This document shows positions 1-9,197 of a DNA stretch of 64,000 nucleotides, piece by piece. The first letter of the stretch is position 1. Each line of letters opens with the position of its first letter. This DNA comes from Mesorhizobium sp. CAU 1732. Its GTDB lineage: Bacteria > Pseudomonadota > Alphaproteobacteria > Rhizobiales > Rhizobiaceae. Below the pieces are notes generated by a model that was not told the origin of the DNA, made no database searches, and saw only the letters and a program-made list of their open reading frames with translations. The position numbers were made by a program, and so were the translations under genes. Location: assembly GCF_039888675.1 (NCBI RefSeq), contig NZ_JBDQQR010000003.1:372001-436000 (forward strand). The letters are read 5' to 3'.

Positions 1-647
1 CTGCGCTTGCGCGATTCGTAGGCTGCCAGCGCCTGATTGAAGCCGGGCAGCGGCTTGCCGTCCGTCGGAACGTGGATCGTCTTGCCATCGGGGAAGAGCG
101 CCATCAGTTCCGGGCGGCTCATGCGCGGCCAGGAACGGACGTTGCCGACATCCAGATGGACGAAGGGCGACCCGGATTTGGGGTAGTAGCCGACGCCGCC
201 GCCTTCGGCCTTGAAGGCTGCCGCGCGCAGCGTCGAGAGCTTCACGCCCGGGATATAGAAATCCATCGCCTTGCCGAGCATGTGCTGGCTTTTCTCGGCG
301 ACACCCGATGAGCGGCCGCGCAGCGCCTTGTTGGTCGCGGGCGACCGGTAGGCGGACACGACATGAATGTAATCGCGGGCGCCGACCGACTTGTAGACGC
401 TCCACACGAGATCGAGAAGACGGGGGTCCATCTTCGCAGGTTCGTTGCGACGCCAGTCGCGCAGGAAGCGGTTGATCTGGTCAAGGCCGCGCTGATCGTA
501 GCGGCCATTGCGCTTGTAGGTGATCTCGGCTCGCTCTTTCGTATGGATGAAATAGAGCTTCAACGAGCGGGTTTCGGCCTTGGCCGGGACCGCAGCGGAG
601 ATCGAAACGAAGAGTGCGACAGCGAGGCAACCCAGCAATTTCAGCAA
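1..647 (-). CDS. DUF882 / peptidase M15-like secreted protein (YcbK-like), C-terminus cut by window edge
   Basis: About 215 residues are visible and the reading frame stays open to the window edge, so the C-terminus is missing. The product starts with a cleavable signal peptide (hydrophobic residues 3-20, then PAKAE), so it is exported. The body contains a YRSPATN segment, an SQHMLGKAMDF segment and an FVHLDVG segment. These are the zinc-ligand blocks (SxHxxGxAxD and HxD) of the M15/DUF882 family, which trims or binds murein. I chose the TTG at 645-647 as start because GAGGGG lies 7 bases upstream and no better ATG fits before the signal peptide. Family assignment is good; the peptidase activity itself is inferred. 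Confidence 0.8.
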   Translation of the reverse strand, partial: MLKLLGCLAVALFVSISAAVPAKAETRSLKLYFIHTKERAEITYKRNGRYDQRGLDQINRFLRDWRRNEPAKMDPRLLDLVWSVYKSVGARDYIHVVSAYRSPATNKALRGRSSGVAEKSQHMLGKAMDFYIPGVKLSTLRAAAFKAEGGGVGYYPKSGSPFVHLDVGNVRSWPRMSRPELMALFPDGKTIHVPTDGKPLPGFNQALAAYESRKR

Positions 648-893
648 GGAATTCCCCTCAAACCGGCGCAATGTGTCAGTTCGGTCTAGAATGCTCAAAA
701 CGCGACGCCTTATCGGCTGTTGATTGGTCCCCGGAACGGAATCTCGGGCATGATCGTGACCCGAGTATTATTCCTAATGGTTAATCCCCGCTTATTGAAG
801 CACGAATGCGATAAGACCGTGGCGACATCGTGGCGCTTGTCCACAAGCCTGCACAGGGTAAATCAATTCATAACAGTGGTTTGGGGTGCCTCG

Positions 894-2426
894 TCAAGAT
901 GCCAGACGATCGGAACGGCCAGCGTCCGGATCGATGCCCATCTCCTTCAATTTGCGATAAAGCGTGGATCTTCCGATGCCGAGACGGCGGGCAACCTCGC
1001 TCATCTGGCCGTTGTAGCGGTCGATGGCGAGCTTGATCATCTCGTTTTCAAGGTCCGCAAGGGGCCTGACGTTTCCGCGCTCGTCCAGCGCGCGCAGCAG
1101 CCCGAAATGATCGGTCGGAGCAGCAGGGTCCGCTGATTCGGCCCGATCTCCGATCACCGGCACTGCGGAAGCGTGCTCCGTTTCGCCCGTGGAGACGACC
1201 TCCTCCTCGGCGCTGGCGAGCGCAGCGGTATCGATCCCATCGACCTGCGCCTTGATCTGCGGAAATTCGTCGGCGGTCAGGACAGGCCCCTCGCACAGCA
1301 CGACGGCGCGGAAGATCGCGTTTTCGAGCTGGCGGATGTTGCCGGGCCAGTCATAGGCCTTCAGCATCGCCATCGCGGAGGCGGATATCCCCGAAATCCT
1401 GGCACGTGATTCGGCGGGGCCTACCTTCGCCATGAAATGCTGGACCAGCATGGGAACGTCTTCGCGGCGGTCGCGCAATGGCGGCACGTGGATCGGAAAG
1501 ACGTTGAGCCGGTAGAAAAGGTCCTCGCGGAACTCGCCATCCTTGACCCTTTGCAGCAGGTCGCGATGGGTTGCCGATATCAGGCGGATGTCGACCTTCA
1601 CGGTCGAACGCGCGCCGACGGCATCGATCTCGCCTTCCTGCACTGCCCGCAGCAGCTTCACCTGGACGTCGAGCGGCAGGTCGCCGATTTCATCGAGGAA
1701 CAGCGTGCCGCCGTTCGCCTCGACGAATTTGCCGGCATGCTTCTCGGTCGCGCCGGTAAACGAGCCCTTCTCGTGGCCGAACAGGATGCTCTCGACCAGA
1801 TTGTCCGGGATCGCACCGCAGTTGACGGTCACGAACGGCTTACCCTTGCGGTCGCTCGATCCCTGGATCGCGCGCGCGACGAGTTCCTTGCCGACACCCG
1901 ATTCGCCTTCGATCAGAATCGGGATGTTCGATGCGGCGGCTTTCTTTGCGAGCCCGATGACGCGCTCCATCCTCGGGCTGCCCGTGACAAGGTCCTTGAA
2001 GCTCAGCGCGCCGGCCGCACCCTTGCGGGTGCGCTTGGCTTCGCCCTCGAAGGCCTCCACCTTCATCGCATTGGCGAGCGCGACCTGCAGGCGATCCGGC
2101 GAGGCGGGCTTGACCACGAAGTCGAACGCCCCCGCGCGCATCGCCGAAACGGCGGTGTCGATGCTGCCCTTGGCGGTCTGAACGATGACCGGGATGCCGA
2201 TCTCGCGTTCGCGCATGCGCTTGAGGACTTCGAGGCCGTCCACACCAGGCATGACCAGATCGAGGATGACGACGCCGACGTCGCGGCCACGCGGTCCGTC
2301 CATGGCCGTCAGGGCGGCCTCACCGCCATCGACGGCAATGGCTTCGTAACCAAATTTGGAAACAGCCGCTTCGACGATGCGGCGCTGGACGGGATCATCG
2401 TCGACAATGAGTACGGAACGGGCCAT
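894..2426 (-). CDS. Sigma-54-dependent response regulator, NtrC family (REC-AAA+-Fis)
   Basis: A 510-residue transcription activator. It has a receiver domain (1-118) with acidic pocket VDDD at 8-11, phospho-acceptor Asp56 and Lys106. An AAA+ sigma-54 interaction domain follows, with Walker A GESGVGKE near 174-181, a GSFTGA loop at 221-226 and Walker B TLFLDE at 241-246. A C-terminal Fis-type helix-turn-helix ends in GIGRSTLYRKLKEMGI. The sigma-54 contact loop reads GSFTGA instead of the usual GAFTGA, a variant tolerated in several family members. Unlike NtrC and NtrX there is no sensor kinase beside it, so its signal is unknown. It probably activates RpoN-dependent promoters elsewhere. It is divergent from oligoendopeptidase F. 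Confidence 0.9.
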   Translation of the reverse strand: MARSVLIVDDDPVQRRIVEAAVSKFGYEAIAVDGGEAALTAMDGPRGRDVGVVILDLVMPGVDGLEVLKRMREREIGIPVIVQTAKGSIDTAVSAMRAGAFDFVVKPASPDRLQVALANAMKVEAFEGEAKRTRKGAAGALSFKDLVTGSPRMERVIGLAKKAAASNIPILIEGESGVGKELVARAIQGSSDRKGKPFVTVNCGAIPDNLVESILFGHEKGSFTGATEKHAGKFVEANGGTLFLDEIGDLPLDVQVKLLRAVQEGEIDAVGARSTVKVDIRLISATHRDLLQRVKDGEFREDLFYRLNVFPIHVPPLRDRREDVPMLVQHFMAKVGPAESRARISGISASAMAMLKAYDWPGNIRQLENAIFRAVVLCEGPVLTADEFPQIKAQVDGIDTAALASAEEEVVSTGETEHASAVPVIGDRAESADPAAPTDHFGLLRALDERGNVRPLADLENEMIKLAIDRYNGQMSEVARRLGIGRSTLYRKLKEMGIDPDAGRSDRLAS

Positions 2427-2566
2427 GGAACTTTCGCAGAATATCGCTACGCTGAACGTATATGTATTGGATCAACTTGGCACAGCGGCATAAACAAGCG
2501 TTCAAGAAATCAGGTGAACGATTCCTTGCCGGATTTGCCAAAAACCGAATGATAAGAGCCTGCTGG

Positions 2567-4417
2567 ATGACGTCTCACCTCGATCGAGCCCCCACCCCAC
2601 GGCCGCTTTACGCGATGACGGAAGGCGCGCAGGCGCTCACCGATCTGCCGGAGTGGAACCTGGCCGATCTCTACTCGGGCATGGATGCGCCCGAACTGAA
2701 GCGCGACCTCTTGAGCGTAGCGAAGGACGCGGCTGCGTTCGAAGACCGCTGGAAGGGTACGCTGGCTGACGAAGCTTCGAAGGGGCCTGCGAGCGGCCTC
2801 GGCAAAGCGGTTCAGGACTATGAGGCGCTTGAAGACCTCATGGGCCGGATCGGCTCTTATGCGGGGCTTCTCTATGCGGGTGACACGTCCGATCCGAAGC
2901 GGGCGAAACTTTATGGCGACGTGCAGGAAAAGCTGACCGATGCCAGCGCCAAGCTCCTGTTCTTCACGCTCGAACTCAACCTGATCGACGACGATCTCAT
3001 CGGCTCTGCGCTCGATCAGGACGCAGCCTTCGGCCACTACCGGCCATGGGTGCTCGATCTGCGCAAGGACAAGCCCTATCAGCTCGAGGACCGCATCGAG
3101 CAGCTTTTCCACGAGAAGTCGATTACGGGCCGTGGCTCCTGGAATCGGCTCTTCGACGAGACGATGACGGCGCTGCGCTTCAACGTGGGCGGCGAACTGC
3201 TTGCGCTGGAACCGACCCTCAACAAGCTGCAGGACCCGGACGGCAAGGTGCGGCAGATGGCGTCCGAAGCGCTCGCCGCGACCTTCCGCGACAACATTCG
3301 CACCTTCACGCTCATCACCAACACGCTCGCCAAGGACAAGGAAATTTCCGACCGCTGGCGCGGCTTCGAAGACATCGCGGATTCCCGGCATCTCGCAAAC
3401 CGCGTCGAGCGCGAGGTTGTCGATGCGCTGGCCGAGGCGGTCCGCAATGCCTATCCGCGCCTGTCTCACCGCTACTACGCGATGAAGGCGAAGTGGCTCG
3501 GCATGGACCAGATGAACCACTGGGACCGCAACGCCCCCCTGCCCGAGACGCCCAAGGCGACGATCGGCTGGGACGAGGCCCGCAACACCGTGCTGTCGGC
3601 CTATCAGCTCTTCGATCCGAAGATGGCCGAGATCGCGCGCGGCTTCTTCGACAAGAACTGGATCGACGCGCCGGTTCGTCCCGGCAAGTCGCCGGGCGCC
3701 TTCGCGCACCCGACCGTTCCGTCAGCGCATCCTTACGTCCTGCTCAACTATATGGGCAAGCCGCGCGACGTGATGACGCTCGCGCACGAGCTCGGTCACG
3801 GCGTGCACCAGGTCCTCGCCGCACCGCAAGGCGCGCTGATGGCCTCGACGCCGCTCACCCTGGCCGAGACCGCCTCCGTGTTTGGCGAGATGCTGACCTT
3901 CCGCTCGCTGCTCGACCGCACGAAGGATCGCCGCGAACGCAAGGCGATGCTGGCCCAGAAGGTCGAGGACATGATCAACACGGTCGTGCGCCAGATCGCG
4001 TTCTACGAATTCGAGCGCAAGATCCACACGGAACGGCGCGAGGGCGAATTGACGGCCGATCGCATCGGCGAACTCTGGCTGAGCGTACAGGGCGAAAGCC
4101 TCGGACCTGCGATCCGCATCCGCGAAGGGTACGAGACCTTCTGGAGCTACATCCCGCACTTCATCCATTCGCCCTTCTATGTCTACGCCTATGCGTTCGG
4201 CGACTGCCTCGTGAACTCGCTCTATGCGGTCTATCAGAACGCGGAGAGCGGCTTTCAGGAGAAGTATTTCGAGATGCTCAGGGCCGGCGGCACCAAGCAC
4301 CATTCCGAGTTGCTGGCGCCCTTCGGGCTCGACGCGTCGGATCCGGCCTTCTGGGACAAGGGGCTCTCGGTCATCGAAAATCTGATCGACGAGCTGGAAG
4401 CGCTGGACAAGAGCTGA
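2567..4417 (+). CDS. pepF: M3 family oligoendopeptidase F
   Basis: A cytoplasmic zinc metallopeptidase that degrades oligopeptides. The HELGH zinc motif is at about residues 407-411 (LAHELGHGVHQVL), and the third ligand lies in the following LAETASVFGEML helix. The N-terminal LPEWNLADLY segment is typical of the family. Several in-frame starts exist (2462, 2549, 2567, 2615). I take ATG 2567, giving 616 residues, the usual length; the ribosome binding site is weak, so the start is uncertain. It ends 29 bases before pabB and could be cotranscribed with it. Confidence 0.9.
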   Translation: MTSHLDRAPTPRPLYAMTEGAQALTDLPEWNLADLYSGMDAPELKRDLLSVAKDAAAFEDRWKGTLADEASKGPASGLGKAVQDYEALEDLMGRIGSYAGLLYAGDTSDPKRAKLYGDVQEKLTDASAKLLFFTLELNLIDDDLIGSALDQDAAFGHYRPWVLDLRKDKPYQLEDRIEQLFHEKSITGRGSWNRLFDETMTALRFNVGGELLALEPTLNKLQDPDGKVRQMASEALAATFRDNIRTFTLITNTLAKDKEISDRWRGFEDIADSRHLANRVEREVVDALAEAVRNAYPRLSHRYYAMKAKWLGMDQMNHWDRNAPLPETPKATIGWDEARNTVLSAYQLFDPKMAEIARGFFDKNWIDAPVRPGKSPGAFAHPTVPSAHPYVLLNYMGKPRDVMTLAHELGHGVHQVLAAPQGALMASTPLTLAETASVFGEMLTFRSLLDRTKDRRERKAMLAQKVEDMINTVVRQIAFYEFERKIHTERREGELTADRIGELWLSVQGESLGPAIRIREGYETFWSYIPHFIHSPFYVYAYAFGDCLVNSLYAVYQNAESGFQEKYFEMLRAGGTKHHSELLAPFGLDASDPAFWDKGLSVIENLIDELEALDKS

Positions 4418-4446
4418 TCTGCGGTCTGGTCGACTGGTAAATCCGA

Positions 4447-5604
4447 ATGGCTACGCGGCCGAAGCGCGCTTATTTTCGCAATGACCTGAACGGTCAGGAG
4501 ACGCTGTTCAGCGATCCCGGCGCGATGATCGTCGCGTGGGCGGCTGAAGATTTTCTGCCCGCGCTCGATCGCGTGGAGCAGGCGCGCGCGGACGGCAAGT
4601 GGCTGGCAGGCTACATCTCCTATGAAGCCGGCTATTTGCTCGACCCGGCACTGAAAGCACTCCTACCGACCAACCGGCGCGCGCCGCTGCTCTGCTTCGG
4701 CGTGTTCGATGGACCGGCCGACACGAGCACGCTCGACAGGGACAGGGCCAACGAGCAAACCAATTCCTTTCTGGTCGAGCCAAGGGCGACCTGGGGACCG
4801 GATCATTACGCGGAAAAATTCGAGCGGCTGCATCGTCATCTGCGCGAGGGCGACTGTTATCAGGGCAACCTGACCTTTCCGGTAGAAGCGCGCTGGGGCG
4901 GCGATCCCTTCGCGGTCTTCAATGCGCTGAGGCAGCGCCAGCCGGTGCGGTACGCATCCTTCATCGACCTCGACGGGCCGATCGTCGTCTCGCGTTCGCC
5001 GGAGCTGTTCTTTCAGGTCGCGCGCGACCGCTGGATAGAGACGCTTCCGATGAAGGGCACCGCGCCACGCGGCAAGACCCCGCAGGAAGACGAGGCGCTG
5101 AAGACCTTTCTCGGCAACGACCCGAAAAACCAGGCCGAGAACCGGATGATCGTGGACCTGCTGCGCAATGACATCTCGCGCATCAGCGAGGTCGGTACGC
5201 TCGACGTGCCCGAACTCTTCCGCGTCGAGAGCTATCCGACCGTGCACCAGATGGTGAGCCGGGTCCGCGCGCGCCTCATCGAGGGGCTGACGTTCCGGGA
5301 CATCCTGGCTGGGCTGTTTCCATGCGGTTCCATCACCGGCGCACCGAAAATCAGCGTGATGAAAATCCTGCGCGCGTTGGAGGACAAGCCGCGCGACGTC
5401 TATTGCGGAGCGATCGGATGGATAGCCCCGACGGGTGAAATGCGTTTCAGCGTGGCGATCCGCACGATCTCGCTCTTTCCCGACGGCGAAGCCGTCTACA
5501 ATATCGGCGGCGGTGTGGTGTTCGATTCCACCGCTGAGGGAGAATATGAGGAATGTCTGCTGAAGGGCCGCTTCGCGACAGGCGAGGCTCCGGCTTTCAC
5601 CTGA
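4447..5604 (+). CDS. pabB: Aminodeoxychorismate synthase component I
   Basis: Converts chorismate plus ammonia to 4-amino-4-deoxychorismate for p-aminobenzoate and folate synthesis, normally with the glutaminase PabA. The 385 residues correspond to the chorismate-binding domain with a short N-terminal region. Diagnostic blocks are MKGTAPRG, the KNQAENRMIVDLLRNDISR stretch, FPCGSITGAPK and YCGAIGW. Anthranilate synthase component I is the main alternative, but the compact size and the partner gene pabC immediately downstream favour PabB. The end overlaps the start of pabC by 52 bases, implying translational coupling. No pabA is visible in the window. Confidence 0.92.
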   Translation: MATRPKRAYFRNDLNGQETLFSDPGAMIVAWAAEDFLPALDRVEQARADGKWLAGYISYEAGYLLDPALKALLPTNRRAPLLCFGVFDGPADTSTLDRDRANEQTNSFLVEPRATWGPDHYAEKFERLHRHLREGDCYQGNLTFPVEARWGGDPFAVFNALRQRQPVRYASFIDLDGPIVVSRSPELFFQVARDRWIETLPMKGTAPRGKTPQEDEALKTFLGNDPKNQAENRMIVDLLRNDISRISEVGTLDVPELFRVESYPTVHQMVSRVRARLIEGLTFRDILAGLFPCGSITGAPKISVMKILRALEDKPRDVYCGAIGWIAPTGEMRFSVAIRTISLFPDGEAVYNIGGGVVFDSTAEGEYEECLLKGRFATGEAPAFT

Positions 5605-6227
5605 TCGAGACGATGCGATGGGAGCCGGACGTCGGGCTGATCCGTCGCGACTTGCATCTGGCGAGGCTGAGAGCCTCCGCGCGCGAACTCGGTTTCGCCT
5701 GCCGCGAGGATGACGTAGACGCCACGCTTGCACCGCTCGACGGCACCGCCGGGATGCGTCGGGTACGCCTCACCTTGCAGCATGACGGCACGACCAGTCT
5801 GGAAACATGGGCCTATACGAAATTGGCCGCCGATGCCGTCTGGACCGTGAGAATCGCAGATACGCGCCTCGCATCGTCAGACGGACTCCTGCGCCACAAG
5901 ACCTCCCGCCGTGCAGTCTACGAAACCGCGCGTGGCGAGTTTCCAATCCATGATGCCGACGAAGTGCTTTTGCGCAACGAACGCGACGAGATTTGCGAGG
6001 GCACCATCACCACCATCTTCGCCGTGCTGGACGACGGCAAACTCTACACCCCGCCGCTGTCGAGCGGCCTTCTCGCCGGCGTGTTGCGCGCGGAGATGAT
6101 CGCATCCGGATTCGCAGAAGAGCGCGTGTTGACCGTTTCCGACCTCACTGGCGCAGAAGCGCTCTTCGTCGGCAATTCGCTGCGCGGCCTGATCCCAGCA
6201 CGCCTGGCAAGTTCGTTACAACCATGA
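5553..6227 (+). CDS. pabC: 4-amino-4-deoxychorismate lyase, class IV PLP aminotransferase fold
   Basis: Releases pyruvate from aminodeoxychorismate to give p-aminobenzoate. At 224 residues it is short for the family. The catalytic PLP lysine lies in RHKTSRRAVYE (about residue 117), and the fold-type IV block NERDEICEGTITTIF followed by LSSGLLAGVLR is clear. It starts inside the 3' end of pabB and its stop overlaps the next start by 4 bases (ATGA), so the three genes form a translationally coupled unit. A generic branched-chain-like aminotransferase is possible from the fold alone, but context settles it. Confidence 0.9.
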   Translation: MSAEGPLRDRRGSGFHLIETMRWEPDVGLIRRDLHLARLRASARELGFACREDDVDATLAPLDGTAGMRRVRLTLQHDGTTSLETWAYTKLAADAVWTVRIADTRLASSDGLLRHKTSRRAVYETARGEFPIHDADEVLLRNERDEICEGTITTIFAVLDDGKLYTPPLSSGLLAGVLRAEMIASGFAEERVLTVSDLTGAEALFVGNSLRGLIPARLASSLQP

Positions 6228-7150
6228 GGCTCAAGCACACCCCATATGATGGCTCGTCGGCACCGTTCACAATCGGGCTGAAACCCCTCGCCCTTCCCGA
6301 CTGGATCGAGGTGGACGATCTGCTTGGAGCTTACCTTGCGGAGAAGGATAGGCTCTACGCGACAATACCGGAGAACGTGTTTGTCGCGGAAAACGATACG
6401 CATGACGCGCAAGCCGAAGTGCTTCAAATGCTGGCCGAGCATCTGCCGCAACGGTTTCCGGACACCTATGTTCGCGAGGGCAATGGACTGCGCATTGTCA
6501 CGGCCGACCGCACGATCCGCGTGGAAAACGTTCCGACAATTTCTCCTCTCGTCACCGCGTCGCGGCTGGTACAGGAGGACCTCGTGCTCATGCGCCGTGG
6601 TGAGAACGGCTGGAGACTGGCGGCTGCATCGCTTTGCTTCCCCTCATCCTGGGACCTGCGCGAGAAATTCGGCCGCCCGCTCGCCGATATCCACGAGCCG
6701 GTTCCCGATTTCGGACGCGGCACCCGCGCTGCCGGTCTGATCGAGCGGATGTTCGACAATCTGCAAGGGCAGGCCGTCCAGCGGTTTAACTGGTCGCTTC
6801 AGGCCGGTCCCGATCTCTATCACCCCCTGACGAACACGCAGCGCAACGTCCGGGGCACAGAGAGACCCCTGTGGTTTCCAACCGAGGATCCCGTCGCGGC
6901 AGCTTTCATTCGGGTGGAGCGACAGACCCTGCGCAAGCTGCCCGTATCAGGCGACATCCTGTTCACGATCCGCATTTTTGTCGATCCGATGCGCCGGCTC
7001 GCCTCGCATCCGGATGGAACCAAACTGGCCCACTCATTCGCGGACCAGTTGGACCTGCTTGACCACAACCAACTTGCCTACAAGGGACTGGTCGCTGATC
7101 GTGACGGGCTTGCCGAACGCCTGCGGGCACTGGCGTCGACAACGAACTAG
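6224..7150 (+). CDS. DUF3445 family protein (heme-dependent oxidative N-demethylase-like)
   Basis: A 308-residue soluble protein starting at an ATG that overlaps the pabC stop (ATGA). Recognisable family features are the N-terminal FTIGLKPLALPDWIEVD, the SLCFPSSWDLREKFGRPLADIHEPVP block and the C-terminal RQTLRKLPVSGDILFTIR and DQLDLLDHNQLAYKG stretches. Members of this family include the alpha subunit of a bacterial heme-dependent oxidative N-demethylase (dimethylamine monooxygenase-like), but most members have no tested function. Its firm coupling to p-aminobenzoate synthesis is the only local hint. The catalytic heme ligand cannot be assigned here. Confidence 0.8.
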   Translation: MRLKHTPYDGSSAPFTIGLKPLALPDWIEVDDLLGAYLAEKDRLYATIPENVFVAENDTHDAQAEVLQMLAEHLPQRFPDTYVREGNGLRIVTADRTIRVENVPTISPLVTASRLVQEDLVLMRRGENGWRLAAASLCFPSSWDLREKFGRPLADIHEPVPDFGRGTRAAGLIERMFDNLQGQAVQRFNWSLQAGPDLYHPLTNTQRNVRGTERPLWFPTEDPVAAAFIRVERQTLRKLPVSGDILFTIRIFVDPMRRLASHPDGTKLAHSFADQLDLLDHNQLAYKGLVADRDGLAERLRALASTTN

Positions 7151-7226
7151 GGCTTTTCGCTTTATTGTGACATCGTTCTGTGGTTTGAGCCGAGGCATTG
7201 CGCAACAAAATCAGGAGTTCTGAAAA

Positions 7227-8672
7227 ATGGCAGAAACCAACCCGACCATATATGGCGAAATAACCGGCCCGATCATCATGGTCGGTTTTGGGTCGATCGG
7301 TCGGGGAACGCTGCCACTCATCGAACGCCACTTCCGCTACGACAAATCGCGCATGGTCGTGATCGACCCCCGCGACGAGGATCGCGCGCTACTCGACGAG
7401 CGCGGCATCCGTTACGTGCAGGAGCATGTCACCGAGAAGAACTACAAGAAGCTTCTGACGCCGTTTCTGACCGAAGGCGAAGGCCAGGGCTTCTGCGTGA
7501 ACCTGTCGGTCGATACCGGCTCGCTCGATATGATGAGGCTCTGCCGGAAGCTCGGCGTGCTGTACATCGACACCGTCGTCGAGCCATGGCTCGGCTTCTA
7601 CTTCGACACCAAGGCCGACAACGCATCGCGCACCAATTATGCGTTGCGCGAGACGGTGCGCGCTGAAAAGCGTGCTCATCCCGGCGGAACGACGGCCGTA
7701 TCCTGCTGCGGTGCAAACCCCGGCATGGTCTCATGGTTCGTCAAGAAGGCACTCGTCGATCTGGCCACCGAACTCGAACTGAAGTTTGACGAGCCGGGTC
7801 AGGACGATCGCGAAGGCTGGGCCAAGCTGATGAAGAAGGCGGGCGTCAAAGGCATTCATATCGCCGAACGCGACACGCAGCGCACGCGCAACCCCAAGCC
7901 GCTCGACACCTTCTGGAACACGTGGTCGGTCGAAGGCTTCATTTCGGAAGGCCTGCAACCGGCGGAACTCGGCTGGGGAACCCACGAAAACTGGATGCCC
8001 AAGAACGCGAAAAAGTTCAAGAACGGCCACAAGTCGGCGATCTATCTGGAGCAGCCCGGCGCGAACACGCGCGTGCGAAGCTGGTGTCCGACGCCCGGTC
8101 CGCAATACGGCTTCCTCGTGACGCATAACGAGTCCATCTCGATCAGCGACTTTTTCACGGTGCGCGACAAGGACGGTGAGGCAACGTACCGGCCGACCTG
8201 CAACTATGCCTATCATCCATGCAACGACGCGGTCCTGTCCATGCACGAGATGTTCGGCGCAGCGGGCAAGGCCCAGTCTGTCCAGCACGTGCTCGACGAA
8301 GACGAGTTGATCGACGGCGCAGATGAGCTCGGCGTGCTGCTCTACGGCCACAAGAAGAATGCGTATTGGTACGGCTCGCAGCTCTCGCTCGAAGAGGCGC
8401 GCGCACTGGCGCCGCACCAGAACGCGACCGGGCTGCAAGTGACGTCCGCGGTCCTCGCCGGAATGGTCTGGGCGCTGGAGAACCCCGAAGCGGGCATCGT
8501 CGAGACCGACGAGATGGACTACCGCCGTTGCCTTCAGGTGCAAATGCCGTATCTGGGACCGGTCAAGGGCTACTACACCGACTGGACGCCGCTCGACGGA
8601 CGACCGGGACTTTTCGCCGAAGATATCGACGAAAAAGACCCATGGCAGTTCCGCAACATTCTGGTGAGATAG
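7227..8672 (+). CDS. hss: Homospermidine synthase
   Basis: NAD-dependent synthesis of sym-homospermidine from putrescine (and spermidine), the main long-chain polyamine of many Hyphomicrobiales. The 481-residue length is normal. An N-terminal Rossmann motif GFGSIGRGTLPLIERHF is followed by VVIDPRDED, CGANPGMVSWFVKKAL and the long conserved PGPQYGFLVTHNESISI block. AGGAG lies upstream of the ATG at a suitable distance. It is preceded by a 76-base gap after the DUF3445 gene and is probably its own transcription unit. Confidence 0.96.
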   Translation: MAETNPTIYGEITGPIIMVGFGSIGRGTLPLIERHFRYDKSRMVVIDPRDEDRALLDERGIRYVQEHVTEKNYKKLLTPFLTEGEGQGFCVNLSVDTGSLDMMRLCRKLGVLYIDTVVEPWLGFYFDTKADNASRTNYALRETVRAEKRAHPGGTTAVSCCGANPGMVSWFVKKALVDLATELELKFDEPGQDDREGWAKLMKKAGVKGIHIAERDTQRTRNPKPLDTFWNTWSVEGFISEGLQPAELGWGTHENWMPKNAKKFKNGHKSAIYLEQPGANTRVRSWCPTPGPQYGFLVTHNESISISDFFTVRDKDGEATYRPTCNYAYHPCNDAVLSMHEMFGAAGKAQSVQHVLDEDELIDGADELGVLLYGHKKNAYWYGSQLSLEEARALAPHQNATGLQVTSAVLAGMVWALENPEAGIVETDEMDYRRCLQVQMPYLGPVKGYYTDWTPLDGRPGLFAEDIDEKDPWQFRNILVR

Positions 8673-8766
8673 ACGTTATCGCCCCGGCGCTTTGGCACAT
8701 CTCCTTGCTTTCGCCGCCGAAAACGGCGATTGAATCACCAGTCGTTCCGAGAAGAGGACAATCGGC

Positions 8767-9177
8767 ATGATGAATGCGGGTAAACTTCGCGCAACCGCCG
8801 TCATGGCTGTCGCGATGGCGCTGGCAGGTTGCCAGGGCATGGGCGGTCAGCCTCCGATGGGTGGACCTGGCGGCGGCAGGCCGGTCGCGGTTGCGCCACA
8901 GACGGGCGGTGTGGAAGGCGAGTGGATGAGCACGGACGGCAGCTCGCTGTCGCGCTTCTCCGCAGGGTCGTTCGAGACCGTCGCTGCCGACACCGGCAAT
9001 CGCCTAGCAGAAGGCACCTACCTGATGAGCGATCAAGCGAACGTCGCCATCAACATGAGGTCTCTGGTCAGGCAGAGCACGGTTCAGGTCAATTGCCTGA
9101 TGGCAACGCCGGCGCTCCTGAACTGCACCAGTGCTTCGGGACAGCAATTCTCGCTCGCTCGTCGCGGCGCAGCTTGA
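8767..9177 (+). CDS. Omp10-like outer-membrane lipoprotein
   Basis: A 136-residue lipoprotein. The signal peptide ends in a lipobox LAGC with acylated Cys22, followed by a Gly/Pro-rich linker (25-47). The C-terminal domain (VEGEWMS, SRFSAGSFETVAADTGNRLAEGTY, VAINMRSLVRQSTVQVNC, LLNCTSASGQQFSLARR) strongly resembles Brucella Omp10 as I remember it, including the two Cys residues near 117 and 126 that could form a disulfide. The molecular role of Omp10-like proteins is unclear beyond the envelope. Start at 8767 follows AGAGGA; the ATG at 8770 is equally possible. Confidence 0.82.
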   Translation: MMNAGKLRATAVMAVAMALAGCQGMGGQPPMGGPGGGRPVAVAPQTGGVEGEWMSTDGSSLSRFSAGSFETVAADTGNRLAEGTYLMSDQANVAINMRSLVRQSTVQVNCLMATPALLNCTSASGQQFSLARRGAA

Positions 9178-9197
9178 AGCTCTAAAAGCCATTTGCG

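Noticed and set aside
8711-8729. TCGCCG/CGGCGA hairpin after homospermidine synthase
   Set aside because: Short 6-bp stem, no T-run, sits close to the next ribosome binding site; too weak to call a terminator.
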